64,000 nt of DNA. It comes from an uncultured Chryseobacterium sp. GTDB taxonomy: Bacteria > Bacteroidota > Bacteroidia > Flavobacteriales > Weeksellaceae. The stretch is taken from NCBI GenBank assembly GCA_913774355.1, contig CAJYGB010000038.1:124001-188000 (forward strand), read 5' to 3'. Under the pieces are notes generated by a model. The model made no database searches, was not told the DNA's origin, and was given only the letters and a program-made list of their open reading frames with translations. Positions 32,675 to 41,801 of the stretch are shown here, in pieces (position 1 is the first letter of the stretch; every line of letters begins with the position of its first letter). The position numbers and the translations under genes are program-made.

Positions 32675-34714
32675 ATGAAAAATCAATCACAGACATTGTT
32701 TCAGAAAGATCTGGTGAACGAAGCCATCCGACAGTCTTTCGTTAAGCTGAATCCGAAAATCATGTTTAAAAACCCGGTGATGTTCCTGGTGGAAATCGGA
32801 ACGGCGGTCATGCTCATCGTAAGCCTGTTCAGCCTTACCGGAGACCGATCCCAGGGAAGTTTCGCCTATAACTTTTTGGTATTCGTTATCCTTTTTTTCA
32901 CAGTACTTTTCGCTAATTTCGCTGAAGCCATCGCTGAAGCAAGAGGAAAAGCCCAAGCCGATACGCTGAGAAAAACCCGTGAGGAAACACCTGCTAAAGT
33001 GGTAATAAACAACAAGCAGGGATTCCAGGTGGAAACCATCCTTAAAAAATCAGCCGATATGACCCTGGGAGATATTTTCCTTTGTGAAACCGGGGACCAG
33101 ATCCCGATGGACGGTGAAATTATTGAAGGATTGGCCACCATCGACGAATCGGCCATTACCGGCGAAAGTGCTCCTGTGATCCGTGAGGCCGGTGGTGATA
33201 AAAGTTCCGTGACCGGCGGTACCAAAGTCCTTTCCGACCGGATCAAAGTGAAAGTGACCACCAGACCCGGAGAATCTTTCCTCGACAAGATGATTGCCCT
33301 GGTAGAAGGCGCATCAAGACAGAAAACACCCAACGAAATCGCACTCACCATATTATTGGCCGGATTTACGCTGACTTTCATCATCGTAACCGTGACCCTG
33401 AAACCTTTTGCAGATTATGCGCAGACGCCGATCACCATCGCAGCATTCATTTCACTTTTCGTTTGCCTGATTCCCACCACAATCGGCGGTCTGCTTTCTG
33501 CGATCGGAATTGCGGGAATGGACCGCGCCCTGAGAGCCAACGTGATCACCAAAAGCGGTAAAGCGGTAGAAACTGCCGGCGATATTGATGTGCTGCTTCT
33601 GGACAAGACCGGAACCATCACCATCGGAAACCGTAAGGCTACCCAGTTCCACCCTTCCAACACTATTAAAATGGAAGAATTCATCAAAGCATCTGCCCTG
33701 AGTTCGGTAGCCGATGAAACCCCGGAAGGAAAATCCATTATTGAACTAAGTCAGCTGCAGGCTGAAGATTTGCTGGTTGCCAATCCTACCTACATCGATT
33801 TTTCGGCAGAAACCAGGACTTCGGGTATCGATTTTGAAAACACAAGAATTCGCAAAGGAGCCTTTGATACAATTAAAAAATTAACGGAAAAAGCAGGAAA
33901 TGTCTTCCCGCAGGAAACCCAGGAAGCCGTGAACAAAATTTCCGAAAACGGAGGTACGCCGCTCGTGGTTTCCGTGAATGAAAAAGTATGGGGCGTGATC
34001 GAGCTTCAGGACATCATCAAAACCGGAATCCAGGAAAGGTTTCAACGGTTGAGAAAAATGGGTGTAAAAACCGTAATGGTTACCGGTGACAATCCTTTAA
34101 CCGCGAAATTCATTGCTGAAAAAGCAGGTGTGGATGATTTTATTGCCGAAGCCAAGCCGGAAGACAAAATGAACTACATCAAAAAAGAACAGCAGGAAGG
34201 AAAGCTGGTCGCGATGATGGGAGACGGAACGAACGATGCACCCGCTCTTGCGCAGGCCGATGTGGGCGTTGCCATGAACAGCGGAACCCAGGCGGCCAAA
34301 GAAGCCGGAAACATGGTGGATCTGGACAACGACCCTACGAAACTCATTGAGATCGTGGAAATCGGGAAACAGCTGCTGATGACCCGCGGAACGCTGACCA
34401 CCTTCAGTATTGCAAACGACGTAGCGAAATATTTTGCCATCATCCCGGCATTGTTTATAACCTTCATCCCAGCCCTTCAGAAGCTGAATATCATGAACCT
34501 CCACAGCCCGGAGTCGGCGATTTTATCGGCTATTATTTTTAATGCGATCATCATCCCGATCCTGATTCCACTGGCTTTGAAAGGCGTTGCCTACAAACCG
34601 ATCGGTGCCAGCGCCCTATTAAGAAGAAATCTCCTGATCTATGGCCTGGGAGGAATTATCGCTCCTTTTATCGGCATCAAGCTTATTGATTTGGTGATCA
34701 GTCTGTTTTTTTAG
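32675..34714 (+). CDS. kdpB: Potassium-transporting P-type ATPase subunit KdpB
   Basis: 679 residues. The phosphorylation motif DKTGTITIGN has Asp at about residue 310. The actuator loop TGES is at ITGESAPVIREAGGD, and the hinge motif is MMGDGTNDAPALAQADVGVAMNSGT. NPVMFLVEIGT at the N-terminus is typical for KdpB. It hydrolyses ATP to drive K+ import through KdpA. The leading ~260 bases between kdpA and kdpB hold no ORF or clear promoter. Confidence 0.98.
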   Translation: MKNQSQTLFQKDLVNEAIRQSFVKLNPKIMFKNPVMFLVEIGTAVMLIVSLFSLTGDRSQGSFAYNFLVFVILFFTVLFANFAEAIAEARGKAQADTLRKTREETPAKVVINNKQGFQVETILKKSADMTLGDIFLCETGDQIPMDGEIIEGLATIDESAITGESAPVIREAGGDKSSVTGGTKVLSDRIKVKVTTRPGESFLDKMIALVEGASRQKTPNEIALTILLAGFTLTFIIVTVTLKPFADYAQTPITIAAFISLFVCLIPTTIGGLLSAIGIAGMDRALRANVITKSGKAVETAGDIDVLLLDKTGTITIGNRKATQFHPSNTIKMEEFIKASALSSVADETPEGKSIIELSQLQAEDLLVANPTYIDFSAETRTSGIDFENTRIRKGAFDTIKKLTEKAGNVFPQETQEAVNKISENGGTPLVVSVNEKVWGVIELQDIIKTGIQERFQRLRKMGVKTVMVTGDNPLTAKFIAEKAGVDDFIAEAKPEDKMNYIKKEQQEGKLVAMMGDGTNDAPALAQADVGVAMNSGTQAAKEAGNMVDLDNDPTKLIEIVEIGKQLLMTRGTLTTFSIANDVAKYFAIIPALFITFIPALQKLNIMNLHSPESAILSAIIFNAIIIPILIPLALKGVAYKPIGASALLRRNLLIYGLGGIIAPFIGIKLIDLVISLFF

Positions 34715-34718
34715 AAAT

Positions 34719-34940
34719 GCTGGAAGATGGGTGCTGGATGCTGGAAGTTTGATAGTATACTGTTTTAATTTATTAAATGAGAGTAAAATAAGAATGCTTC
34801 CTATATTAATTATAACTAAAGTGACTTCCATCACCCCGCTCCCAGCACCCATCCTTTAAACAGATTAATGTAACTTAAGAATACCGGAAACTGATAACAG
34901 GACTATTTTGACACCCATCGTCCAGCTCCCAGCTTCCATC
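34719..34940. repeat. Inverted dispersed repeat between kdpB and kdpC
   Basis: A segment at 34719-34752 (GCTGGAAGATGGGTGCTGG and onward) reappears in inverted form at 34823-34855 (CTCCCAGCACCCATCC) and again at 34911-34940 (ACACCCATCGTCCAGCTCCC). The three share the GATGGGTGCTGG core. This looks like a small non-coding element inserted in the operon. Confidence 0.6.
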
Positions 34941-34971
34941 CCTCCCCTACAACAACAAAAATTTAACTCCA

Positions 34972-35523
34972 ATGAAAAATTATATTTTATCCGCCTTACG
35001 ACTGACTTTGGTTATGCTTGTCATCGTCGGAATTTATTCAGGCATCGTATACGCAGGTTCCAAGGTTTTGCCTACTCACGGAAATGCGGAAATCATCAAC
35101 TATAAAGGACAAAAATTTTATGCCAACATCGGCCAGGAATTCAAATCCCCGAAATATTTCCACGGCCGCCCTTCAGCGGTAAACTACAACGCCGCCGGAA
35201 GTGCCGGAAGCAACAAAGGACCTAGTAATGAGGAGTACCTTCAAACGGTTCAGAAAAGAATCGACACGCTGAAAATGCAGAACCTGGAAATGCAGGACGT
35301 AAAAGTTCCCGTCGAACTGGTGACCGCCAGCGGAAGCGGACTGGATCCCGACATTTCACCCGAAGGTGCCGAGTATCAGGCTAAAAGAGTTGCGAAAGAA
35401 AGAAATATCCCGTTGGATAAAATCGAAAGTCTTATCGCCGGACATACAGAAAAATCAGCTTTCGGTCCTTCAAAAGTGAATGTCCTGAAACTGAATATTG
35501 CACTGGACGAGCTGAAATACTAA
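34972..35523 (+). CDS. kdpC: Potassium-transporting ATPase subunit KdpC
   Basis: 183 residues. One N-terminal transmembrane helix (LRLTLVMLVIVGIYSGIVYAGSKV) is followed by the periplasmic domain with YFHGRPSAVNYNAAGSAGSNKGPSNEEY. VTASGSGLDPDISPEGAEYQAKRVAKERNI follows; both are signature segments of KdpC. KdpC assists ATP binding by KdpB and assembly of the complex. Length is normal. Confidence 0.97.
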   Translation: MKNYILSALRLTLVMLVIVGIYSGIVYAGSKVLPTHGNAEIINYKGQKFYANIGQEFKSPKYFHGRPSAVNYNAAGSAGSNKGPSNEEYLQTVQKRIDTLKMQNLEMQDVKVPVELVTASGSGLDPDISPEGAEYQAKRVAKERNIPLDKIESLIAGHTEKSAFGPSKVNVLKLNIALDELKY

Positions 35524-35643
35524 GTCTTGCCCATATTCAGATTATCATCAATCTTATCCTGAAGACAGAAAGGACTAAAAATTTCAAGGCATCATTTAGC
35601 TGTTTTTTTAACGCAAAGTTTTTAATTGCTGAATGCATAATGC

Positions 35644-35735
35644 GAGGAAGCAAAGAAAAGATCAGCCTGCTGATCTGATGAAGCGGACTTTATTCTTTCG
35701 CTTCATCAGCGGCTTAGCCGCCACGCTTTGCTCCC
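35644..35735. repeat. Compact multi-hairpin element
   Basis: Three adjacent stems occur: GATCAGC/GCTGATC (35660-35675), CTGATGAAGCG/CGCTTCATCAG (35675-35709) and GCGGC/GCCGC (35709-35721). They are enclosed by GCAAAG (near 35650) and CTTTGC (near 35726). It may act as terminator or RNA stabiliser after kdpC. Confidence 0.7.
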
Positions 35736-35833
35736 TTTAAATATAACGGAAACAAGCATTATCCTTTGCGTTAATTAAGATAGAACAGATCTGGAAAACA
35801 AACCTTTCAAACCTTTTAAATTAACCCAAATAT

Positions 35834-35851
35834 GTACAGTATTTGCTGTAC
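35834..35851 (+). promoter_or_regulatory. Palindromic operator candidate before the porin gene
   Basis: GTACAG-TATTTG-CTGTAC is a perfect 6-6-6 inverted repeat 12 bases before the ATG. Its place near the start suggests a repressor site. Confidence 0.5.
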
Positions 35852-35863
35852 TTCCATCAACCC

Positions 35864-36949
35864 ATGAAAAAATATATAGTTGCCAGTATCATCTTAGGAA
35901 CCTTTTTCCCAAAAGCACAAACAGCGGATTCCGTAAAAACGAATAACAAAATTACGTTTTCGGCATACGCAGAACTTTTTTACACCTATGATTTCAACGA
36001 ACCGGCCAATCATATCCGCCAAAATTTCCTGTATTCCTACAACCGCCACAATGAAGTAAATCTAAACCTGGGATTGGTAAAAGGCTCTTATCAGGACGAT
36101 AATTTCCGGGCCAACCTGGCTTTAATGGCCGGAACCTACGCCCAGGATAATATGGCTGCCGAGCAGGAAGCTTTACGCTACGTGAACGAAGCCAATATTG
36201 GTGTTAAGATTTCCAAAACAAAAAACCTCTGGATCGATGCCGGGATCATGCCGTCGCACATCGGCTGGGAAAGCGCCGTCGGGAAAGACAACATCAACCT
36301 GACCCGGAGCCTTGCCGCTGAAAATTCGCCGTATTTTGAAACCGGCGCCAAGATTTCCTATACTTCGGACAACGGAAAATGGTTCCTGAGCGGACTCGTA
36401 CTCAACGGATGGCAGCGTATTGCCAAACCGGAAGGCAATCAGACGGTTTCCTTCGGCCATCAGCTGACCTATAAACCGAATGAAAGGATTACCCTGAACA
36501 GCAGCTCTTTCATCGGAAACGATAAAGCAAAAGCCGAAAAAAGAATGCGGTATTTCCATGATCTTTTCGGAAGTTTCCAGCTGACGGATCAGTTTTCCAC
36601 GACCCTTGGATTCGATATGGGCGCCGAACAGAAGGAAAAAGGCAGCGAAAGCTACAACCTCTGGTATTCCCCGAATGTCCTGTTGAAATACCAGATGGAT
36701 AACCGTTGGGCACTGGCCGGAAGACTTGAGTATTACAACGATAAAAACGGAGTGATCATCAGTACCAAAACCCCGAACGGATTCCAGACTTTCGGCTATT
36801 CCGTGAATGTGGATTATGCCGTTTCCAAAAACGTTGTGTTCCGTACGGAAGCAAGAAGCTTCAGTTCCAAAGATGCGATTTTTATGAAGGATGGTGAGTT
36901 TAGGAAAGGGAACTTTTTTATTACGACGAGCCTGGCGGTCTGGTTCTGA
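35864..36949 (+). CDS. Outer-membrane beta-barrel porin, OmpL-like
   Basis: 361 residues from the ATG at 35864; a TTG seven codons upstream falls inside the palindrome and is not preferred. A signal peptide ends near FFPKAQ. The rest is continuous beta-strand sequence with alternating aromatic residues (AYAELFYTYDFNEP, VNLNLGLVKG, WALAGRLEYYND). It ends in a terminal strand FFITTSLAVWF, as expected for an outer-membrane barrel. It fits the putative porin family found beside kdp in flavobacteria. Probably lets K+ or other small solutes cross the outer membrane for the high-affinity pump; this role is inferred from position. Confidence 0.85.
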   Translation: MKKYIVASIILGTFFPKAQTADSVKTNNKITFSAYAELFYTYDFNEPANHIRQNFLYSYNRHNEVNLNLGLVKGSYQDDNFRANLALMAGTYAQDNMAAEQEALRYVNEANIGVKISKTKNLWIDAGIMPSHIGWESAVGKDNINLTRSLAAENSPYFETGAKISYTSDNGKWFLSGLVLNGWQRIAKPEGNQTVSFGHQLTYKPNERITLNSSSFIGNDKAKAEKRMRYFHDLFGSFQLTDQFSTTLGFDMGAEQKEKGSESYNLWYSPNVLLKYQMDNRWALAGRLEYYNDKNGVIISTKTPNGFQTFGYSVNVDYAVSKNVVFRTEARSFSSKDAIFMKDGEFRKGNFFITTSLAVWF

Positions 36950-36979
36950 TGAGCTGGGAAGCTGTCTCATCTAAACATT

Positions 36980-37006
36980 ATAGGTTTTGAAAACCTATGA
37001 GGTTTG
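36980..37006. repeat. ATAGGTTTT/AAAACCTAT palindrome
   Basis: A perfect 9-bp inverted repeat about a single central base is followed by GAGGTTTGA. Same family as 44067-44098. It sits 28 bases before the KdpD-like ATG. Confidence 0.7.
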
Positions 37007-37033
37007 AAATTCCAACTAAAAAAAATAAAATCC

Positions 37034-38143
37034 ATGTCTTCAGCGAAAGATTTTTTAGAACTGATCCAGAAATCCAGGAAAGGGAAATTTAAGATCTACA
37101 TCGGAATGAGCGCCGGTGTGGGAAAAACCTTCCGGATGCTGCAGGAAGCCCATGCGCTGCTGCGAAGCGGTATCGATGTGAAGATCGGCTATATCGAAAC
37201 GCACGGCCGGGAAGAAACCGTAGCCCTTACGGATGGCATTCCGGAAATCCCGAGAAGGTCATCGTTCTACAAAGGCAAAAACCTGGAGGAAATGGATCTT
37301 CAGACCATCATCAATACCCATCCGGAAGTGGTTCTGGTGGATGAGCTGGCCCATACCAATATCGAAGGGTCCAAAAATAAAAAAAGATGGCAGGATGTGC
37401 TGGAAATCCTCGACAACGGGATCAATGTAATCAGTGCGATGAACATCCAGCATATCGAAAGCCTGAATGAAGAGGTAAAGAAGATTACCGGAATCGAAGT
37501 TGCAGAGCGCGTTCCCGACAAAATCCTGGCCCTTGCCGATGAAGTAGTGAATATCGATTTAACCGCCGACGAACTTCTGACCCGGCTTAAAGAAGGAAAG
37601 ATTTACAAAAAAGAAAAAATCCAGACCGCGCTGAATCATTTTTTCCAGAGCGGACATATCCTTCAGCTCCGGGAACTGGCTTTGAAAGAGGTAGCGACCC
37701 ACGTGGAAAGGAAAGTGGAAACCGAGATCAAGACCGAAAGCTTTAAACCTGTAAAATTCCTGGCCTGCATCAGCAGCAATGAAAAAATAGCCAGGAACAT
37801 TATTCGTAAAACTGCCAGACTCGCCAGTTATTATAACAGTCCGTGGACGGTGCTGTACATCCAGAGGCCTTCGGAGAACCCTGAAAAAATCGCCCTGAAC
37901 AAGCAGCGTTTCTTAATTAATAATTTTAATTTAGCACAGGAATTGGGCGCGAAGGTGGTCCGCGTGAAGGAAAGCAGCGTCCATAAAGGGATTCTGGATT
38001 ATGTGATCGAGCATAATATAACGACGGTCTGCATCGGAAAGCCCCATGAGAATCTGCTGCAGCGGATCTTCGGGTACAGCTGGATCTATACGCTGATGAA
38101 CCGGCTGAATGAAAGACAGATCGATATTATTATTTTATCTTAA
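37034..38143 (+). CDS. kdpD: Free-standing KdpD N-terminal sensor (KdpD + USP domains)
   Basis: 369 residues from the ATG at 37034; an upstream in-frame TTG lies inside the palindrome. Residues ~18-225 are the KdpD domain with Walker A GMSAGVGKT (24-32), ETHGREET and Walker B VLVDELAHTN. Residues ~240-365 are a universal-stress-protein domain (KFLACISSNEKIARNIIRKTARLASYYN). The protein ends at the USP domain: the membrane, GAF and kinase domains of classical KdpD are missing. It is therefore the K+-sensing cytoplasmic half alone. It is followed within 7 bases by a separate histidine kinase, so the pair replaces one KdpD. Confidence 0.93.
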   Translation: MSSAKDFLELIQKSRKGKFKIYIGMSAGVGKTFRMLQEAHALLRSGIDVKIGYIETHGREETVALTDGIPEIPRRSSFYKGKNLEEMDLQTIINTHPEVVLVDELAHTNIEGSKNKKRWQDVLEILDNGINVISAMNIQHIESLNEEVKKITGIEVAERVPDKILALADEVVNIDLTADELLTRLKEGKIYKKEKIQTALNHFFQSGHILQLRELALKEVATHVERKVETEIKTESFKPVKFLACISSNEKIARNIIRKTARLASYYNSPWTVLYIQRPSENPEKIALNKQRFLINNFNLAQELGAKVVRVKESSVHKGILDYVIEHNITTVCIGKPHENLLQRIFGYSWIYTLMNRLNERQIDIIILS

Positions 38144-38149
38144 AAGACA

Positions 38150-39865
38150 ATGAAACTTAAAACAAAGCTCACCCTTGGTGTAGGTCTTTTATTCGTGCTG
38201 ATCGTCCTGCTTTCAGTGATCGGCTCCGTATATATCAATAAATTAAAATCCGACACCGAAAAGATCCTGACTGCCAATTATAACAGTATCGAATTTTCCA
38301 AAAACATGCTGCTGGCGCTGGATAAGATAGAAACCGACAGCGCCGTGGCCATTAAAGATTTCCAGAAAAATACAGCCCTGCAGGAAAAGAATTTAACGGA
38401 ATTCGGGGAAAAGGAAGCCACGCAGAACCTCAACCTGCATTTTAAAAGCTATCTTCAGCAGCCGACGGATAAAAAGGAAAAGCTGATCCGTGAAGATCTG
38501 GTAACCATCATGTCCCTGAATATGAAAGGGATCGAAAGGAAAAGCGATATTGCCATCATTACGGCCGGAAACGCCACTTTCTGGATTGTCAGCCTGGGAA
38601 CCGTCTGCTTTCTGATCGCTTTTGTCCTGTTGTTCAATCTTCCGCGTACGATTGCGGAACCGATCAGCCAGCTTACGTCCAGCATCCGGCAGATTGCCAA
38701 TAAGAATTATAATGAAAGGGTGCATTTTAAAGGAAGCGAGGAATTTAACGATCTTGCCCATTCCTTTAATGTGATGGCGGAAAAGCTCCAGGAGTACGAA
38801 AGCAGTACTTTATCTAAACAGCTGATGGATAAAAAACGGATCGAGACGCTGGTGAACAATATGCACGATGCCGTAATCGGGCTGGATGAGAACAACTTCA
38901 TCTATATGATCAACGATGAGGCTTTAAAAATCACGGGACTGAATAAAGAAGACATTATCGGGAAAACGGTCCATGAAGTGGCAATAAACAATGACCTGAT
39001 CCGGGAACTGCTGAAAAATGTCGATGCCCCGGCAAAGGAACCGATTAAGATCGTTTCTGACAATAAAGAAAATTATTTTGAACAGGACATCGTTCCGATC
39101 AATATCGTAAAAACGGGTGAAAGGGAGAAAAAATACATCGGAAGGGTGATCCTCCTGAGAAATATTACACCTTTCAAAGAGCTTGATTTTGCCAAAACCA
39201 ATTTTATCGCCACGATTTCCCATGAGCTGAAAACACCGATCTCCGCCATAAAAATGGGGGTCCAGCTGCTGGAAAACCAAAAATTCGGGGAGCTGAACGA
39301 ACAGCAGAAAGAACTGCTGAAAAGCATTAATGAAGACGGGCAGAGGCTGCTGGATATCACCGGCGAGCTGCTGAATTTATCCCAGGTGGAAACCGGGAAC
39401 ATCCGCCTGACGATCGAAAACTGCCGGCCAAAAGAAATGGTTACCGCCGCCATTAAAAATGTTGAAAAACTCGCCGAGCAGAAAAACATTTCAATCATAA
39501 CTGAATTTTTTACCGATGACCGGGATATGGTCATGGCCGATTTCGATAAAACCGTCTGGGTGATAAACAATTTTCTGAGCAACGCCATCAAACATTCCTT
39601 CCAGGATGAAAGCATCAGTATCGTCGTGGAAAAGACGAATGAAATGATCCGGTTCAGCATAACGGATACCGGAAAAGGAATCGATGAAAAATACCACCGC
39701 CAGGTTTTCGACCGCTATTTCCAGGTGCCTGGCGAACACCAGAACGGTACCGGTCTCGGCCTGGCCATTTCCAAGAATTTCATTGAAAAACAACATGGCG
39801 AAATTGGAGTTAAAAGTTCGCCAAACCAGGGAAGTACTTTTTATTTTGCGCTGCCTATGGTTTAG
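38150..39865 (+). CDS. HAMP/PAS sensor histidine kinase of the Kdp system
   Basis: 571 residues. Two transmembrane helices (8-28, 143-164) enclose a ~115-residue helical periplasmic domain. A HAMP domain (165-220), a PAS domain (about 231-350), the phospho-acceptor ISHELKTP (His358) and a HATPase domain with N-box NFLSNAIKHS, G1 DTGKGID and GTGLGLAISK follow. It is not a KdpD kinase module by layout, since it has HAMP and PAS in place of four helices and GAF. It is co-transcribed with the KdpD sensor half and probably receives its signal. A response regulator is absent nearby except the sigma-54-type one upstream of kdp. Confidence 0.93.
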   Translation: MKLKTKLTLGVGLLFVLIVLLSVIGSVYINKLKSDTEKILTANYNSIEFSKNMLLALDKIETDSAVAIKDFQKNTALQEKNLTEFGEKEATQNLNLHFKSYLQQPTDKKEKLIREDLVTIMSLNMKGIERKSDIAIITAGNATFWIVSLGTVCFLIAFVLLFNLPRTIAEPISQLTSSIRQIANKNYNERVHFKGSEEFNDLAHSFNVMAEKLQEYESSTLSKQLMDKKRIETLVNNMHDAVIGLDENNFIYMINDEALKITGLNKEDIIGKTVHEVAINNDLIRELLKNVDAPAKEPIKIVSDNKENYFEQDIVPINIVKTGEREKKYIGRVILLRNITPFKELDFAKTNFIATISHELKTPISAIKMGVQLLENQKFGELNEQQKELLKSINEDGQRLLDITGELLNLSQVETGNIRLTIENCRPKEMVTAAIKNVEKLAEQKNISIITEFFTDDRDMVMADFDKTVWVINNFLSNAIKHSFQDESISIVVEKTNEMIRFSITDTGKGIDEKYHRQVFDRYFQVPGEHQNGTGLGLAISKNFIEKQHGEIGVKSSPNQGSTFYFALPMV

Positions 39866-39912
39866 ATAAATTTTTTATATTTGAAATTGAAATTCATTTG
39901 ATTTAAATTACG

Positions 39913-40392
39913 ATGTCAAATACTTTTTTTCTTCTTTTTACCGCAGCAATTTTCATATTCGCTATCGCTAAAACCATCTATTACTTCTTTGAAAAAAATA
40001 AAATTCTTGAAACCTGCAAGCACGCAAATAGCATTGAACTGAAAAATATAAGCGGAACTATTTTTACCAATGAAGGAACTTTTAAGAAAAAATATGAATG
40101 GTGTTCTTTTGATATTCTGATCAATGATAACTCCATATTTTTGTTTTCAAAAGGTTTCAGTGTAATTCCTTTCAAAGTATTCAATCTTTTGTTTTCCAAT
40201 TCCAACAGGAAAAATACCAGAAAGCCAACTCTGCTGAGGGAGTATAAGATAAGTTCAAATGCAGTACAACTGGTTTATTATCGTAAGTATCTTAACGCCA
40301 GAAGCAGAGAGATAACACTACAAAATCTCAATACCGAACAGATTTTACTGTTTGAAAGAGTATTGGAAGGCAAAAGCAGAAGATTTTATTGA
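39913..40392 (+). CDS. Hypothetical membrane-anchored protein
   Basis: 159 residues. One N-terminal transmembrane helix (FFLLFTAAIFIFAIAKTIYYFF) is followed by a basic cytoplasmic or periplasmic domain of about 130 residues, rich in Lys, Asn and Phe. It includes EWCSFDILINDNSIFLFSKGFSVIPF, which reads like a small beta-domain (PH-like is possible). No recognised family. The next gene begins one base after its stop, so the two are an operon. Confidence 0.6.
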   Translation: MSNTFFLLFTAAIFIFAIAKTIYYFFEKNKILETCKHANSIELKNISGTIFTNEGTFKKKYEWCSFDILINDNSIFLFSKGFSVIPFKVFNLLFSNSNRKNTRKPTLLREYKISSNAVQLVYYRKYLNARSREITLQNLNTEQILLFERVLEGKSRRFY

Positions 40393-40393
40393 T

Positions 40394-41062
40394 ATGAAAA
40401 TAAAATTAATACCCGTCATTGAAATCGAAAATTATATTGAGGAAATACCCTTTCCCCCGTCCGGTCCTTATTGGGAATTTGCGGATGAATGGGAAGATTA
40501 TCATCTTTCAACAAATTTACAAGCAGGCTTTTCAAATAACTTAAAATCCTATTCGAAGGGGTGCTCTTTTTACAGAATTAACGAGATCCCGGATTCCGAT
40601 CTTTTAAAAGTTGTTCAAAAAGAAATCGATAGACAGAAAGATGATGATCATCCTGAAATTGTGGAATTGGCCTGTCCGCTTACCGGAGGGTTAATTTTAA
40701 ATATCGATGATGTTGATCTTTATTATCCGCAATGTTGCGGAGATTTATCTGCTATCCGAGATTGGAATAATCTGCTGTCTGATAAAGATTCTTACTTTTA
40801 TATGGGACACCCTTCGCCAAGAATTATAAAAACGGAGAAAACCATTATTTTTGATTTTCTGAATTCTGAAATTCAGGAGAATTATGTTCCTCCGGTGCAG
40901 AAAGATCATGTTGAACTTGATAAAGACGCTTTAAGAACTGCTCTGGAAAAGACAAACCGAGAACTTGAGGATTTTGCTGAAAGACTTGTTACAATCACTA
41001 AATTTCATAAACTGAATATTCCCGGAATCGACAGAATATTGGTTTATAGCAGGAATGATTAA
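40394..41062 (+). CDS. Hypothetical protein
   Basis: 222 residues from the ATG at 40394; a longer in-frame reading overlaps the upstream gene and is rejected. Soluble and acidic. The middle has CPLTGGLILNIDDVDLYYPQCCGDLSAIRDWNNLL, with a Cys-Cys pair and an Asp-rich loop, and the C-terminus is a helix (LRTALEKTNRELEDFAERLVTI). No family recognised. Its genomic partner is the membrane protein just before it. Confidence 0.6.
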   Translation: MKIKLIPVIEIENYIEEIPFPPSGPYWEFADEWEDYHLSTNLQAGFSNNLKSYSKGCSFYRINEIPDSDLLKVVQKEIDRQKDDDHPEIVELACPLTGGLILNIDDVDLYYPQCCGDLSAIRDWNNLLSDKDSYFYMGHPSPRIIKTEKTIIFDFLNSEIQENYVPPVQKDHVELDKDALRTALEKTNRELEDFAERLVTITKFHKLNIPGIDRILVYSRND

Positions 41063-41141
41063 TAAAGAAAGATTTCAGACTTTTCCTGAATATTGTGTTT
41101 ATCCGGAAATAACTAATTTAGCTGACCTATACTAAAAAGCT

Positions 41142-41738
41142 ATGATAACCGACATTGCTCAACAATTAGCCGACTTTTGCGAAAAATTTAAACTTAAAGA
41201 AAAGACTTTTAAATGTTTCGAAGAGTTTTATCCTATAAATTGTGAAGATGAAAACTTTCTCAACGGCTACGAAAAAAGTGAATTAAAACCGGTTTTCGAT
41301 GGCCATAGATTCAATATCCATCATTCCTTTCTTCCACCCACAGTCGATACAAGGATCGACCTCTATACTGAAAACTCGCTGGTTCCCGTAGGCTATTACA
41401 CCTTACAGACCGATTTCGACGGAGAAATCGTTGACGACTTTTTTGTCATTGAAGGGGAGAAATACTCAATTCATATGGCCAGTCATTTTCAATATATAAA
41501 CGAAAGCCTGCCAGTCGGCTATTTAAGAAGAAACACGATCCAATATCCGTTTGTTTCCTATCTTTCTCTGGCCGGAACCTTATTTATGAGTAAAAAGTTT
41601 GAAGCATCAGGACGTTTTGTGCTTCGAGCTTACGTAAATCTTAGAGAGACAGGAGAAGAACATTTTGAAAAAGAATTTCTTAAAAAGTCCAAAAGATTCT
41701 TGAAAATGATGAAGAATTATTACCTTGAAAACAATTGA
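41142..41738 (+). CDS. Hypothetical protein
   Basis: 198 residues, soluble. The centre reads VPVGYYTLQTDFDGEIVDDFFVIEG and GYLRRNTIQYPFVSYLSLAGTLFMSKKFEASGRF, ending in a basic helix. It is flanked by other small unknown genes on the same strand. No family recognised. Confidence 0.6.
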   Translation: MITDIAQQLADFCEKFKLKEKTFKCFEEFYPINCEDENFLNGYEKSELKPVFDGHRFNIHHSFLPPTVDTRIDLYTENSLVPVGYYTLQTDFDGEIVDDFFVIEGEKYSIHMASHFQYINESLPVGYLRRNTIQYPFVSYLSLAGTLFMSKKFEASGRFVLRAYVNLRETGEEHFEKEFLKKSKRFLKMMKNYYLENN

Positions 41739-41801
41739 CTTCCTCTAAACTGAAGACCGATTTTGAAAGTTTAGGAAAGTAAAAGCTAAATATTTATAAT
41801 T

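Larger units (their letters stand above)
35524..35863. other. Spacer between kdpC and the porin
   Basis: 340 bases without a gene. Contains the multi-hairpin element and, close to the next start, a perfect palindrome. Confidence 0.6.

Noticed and set aside
36173..36970. 265-codon minus-strand frame across the porin
   Set aside because: The plus strand has a signal peptide and barrel pattern that explain the region; the minus frame has neither.
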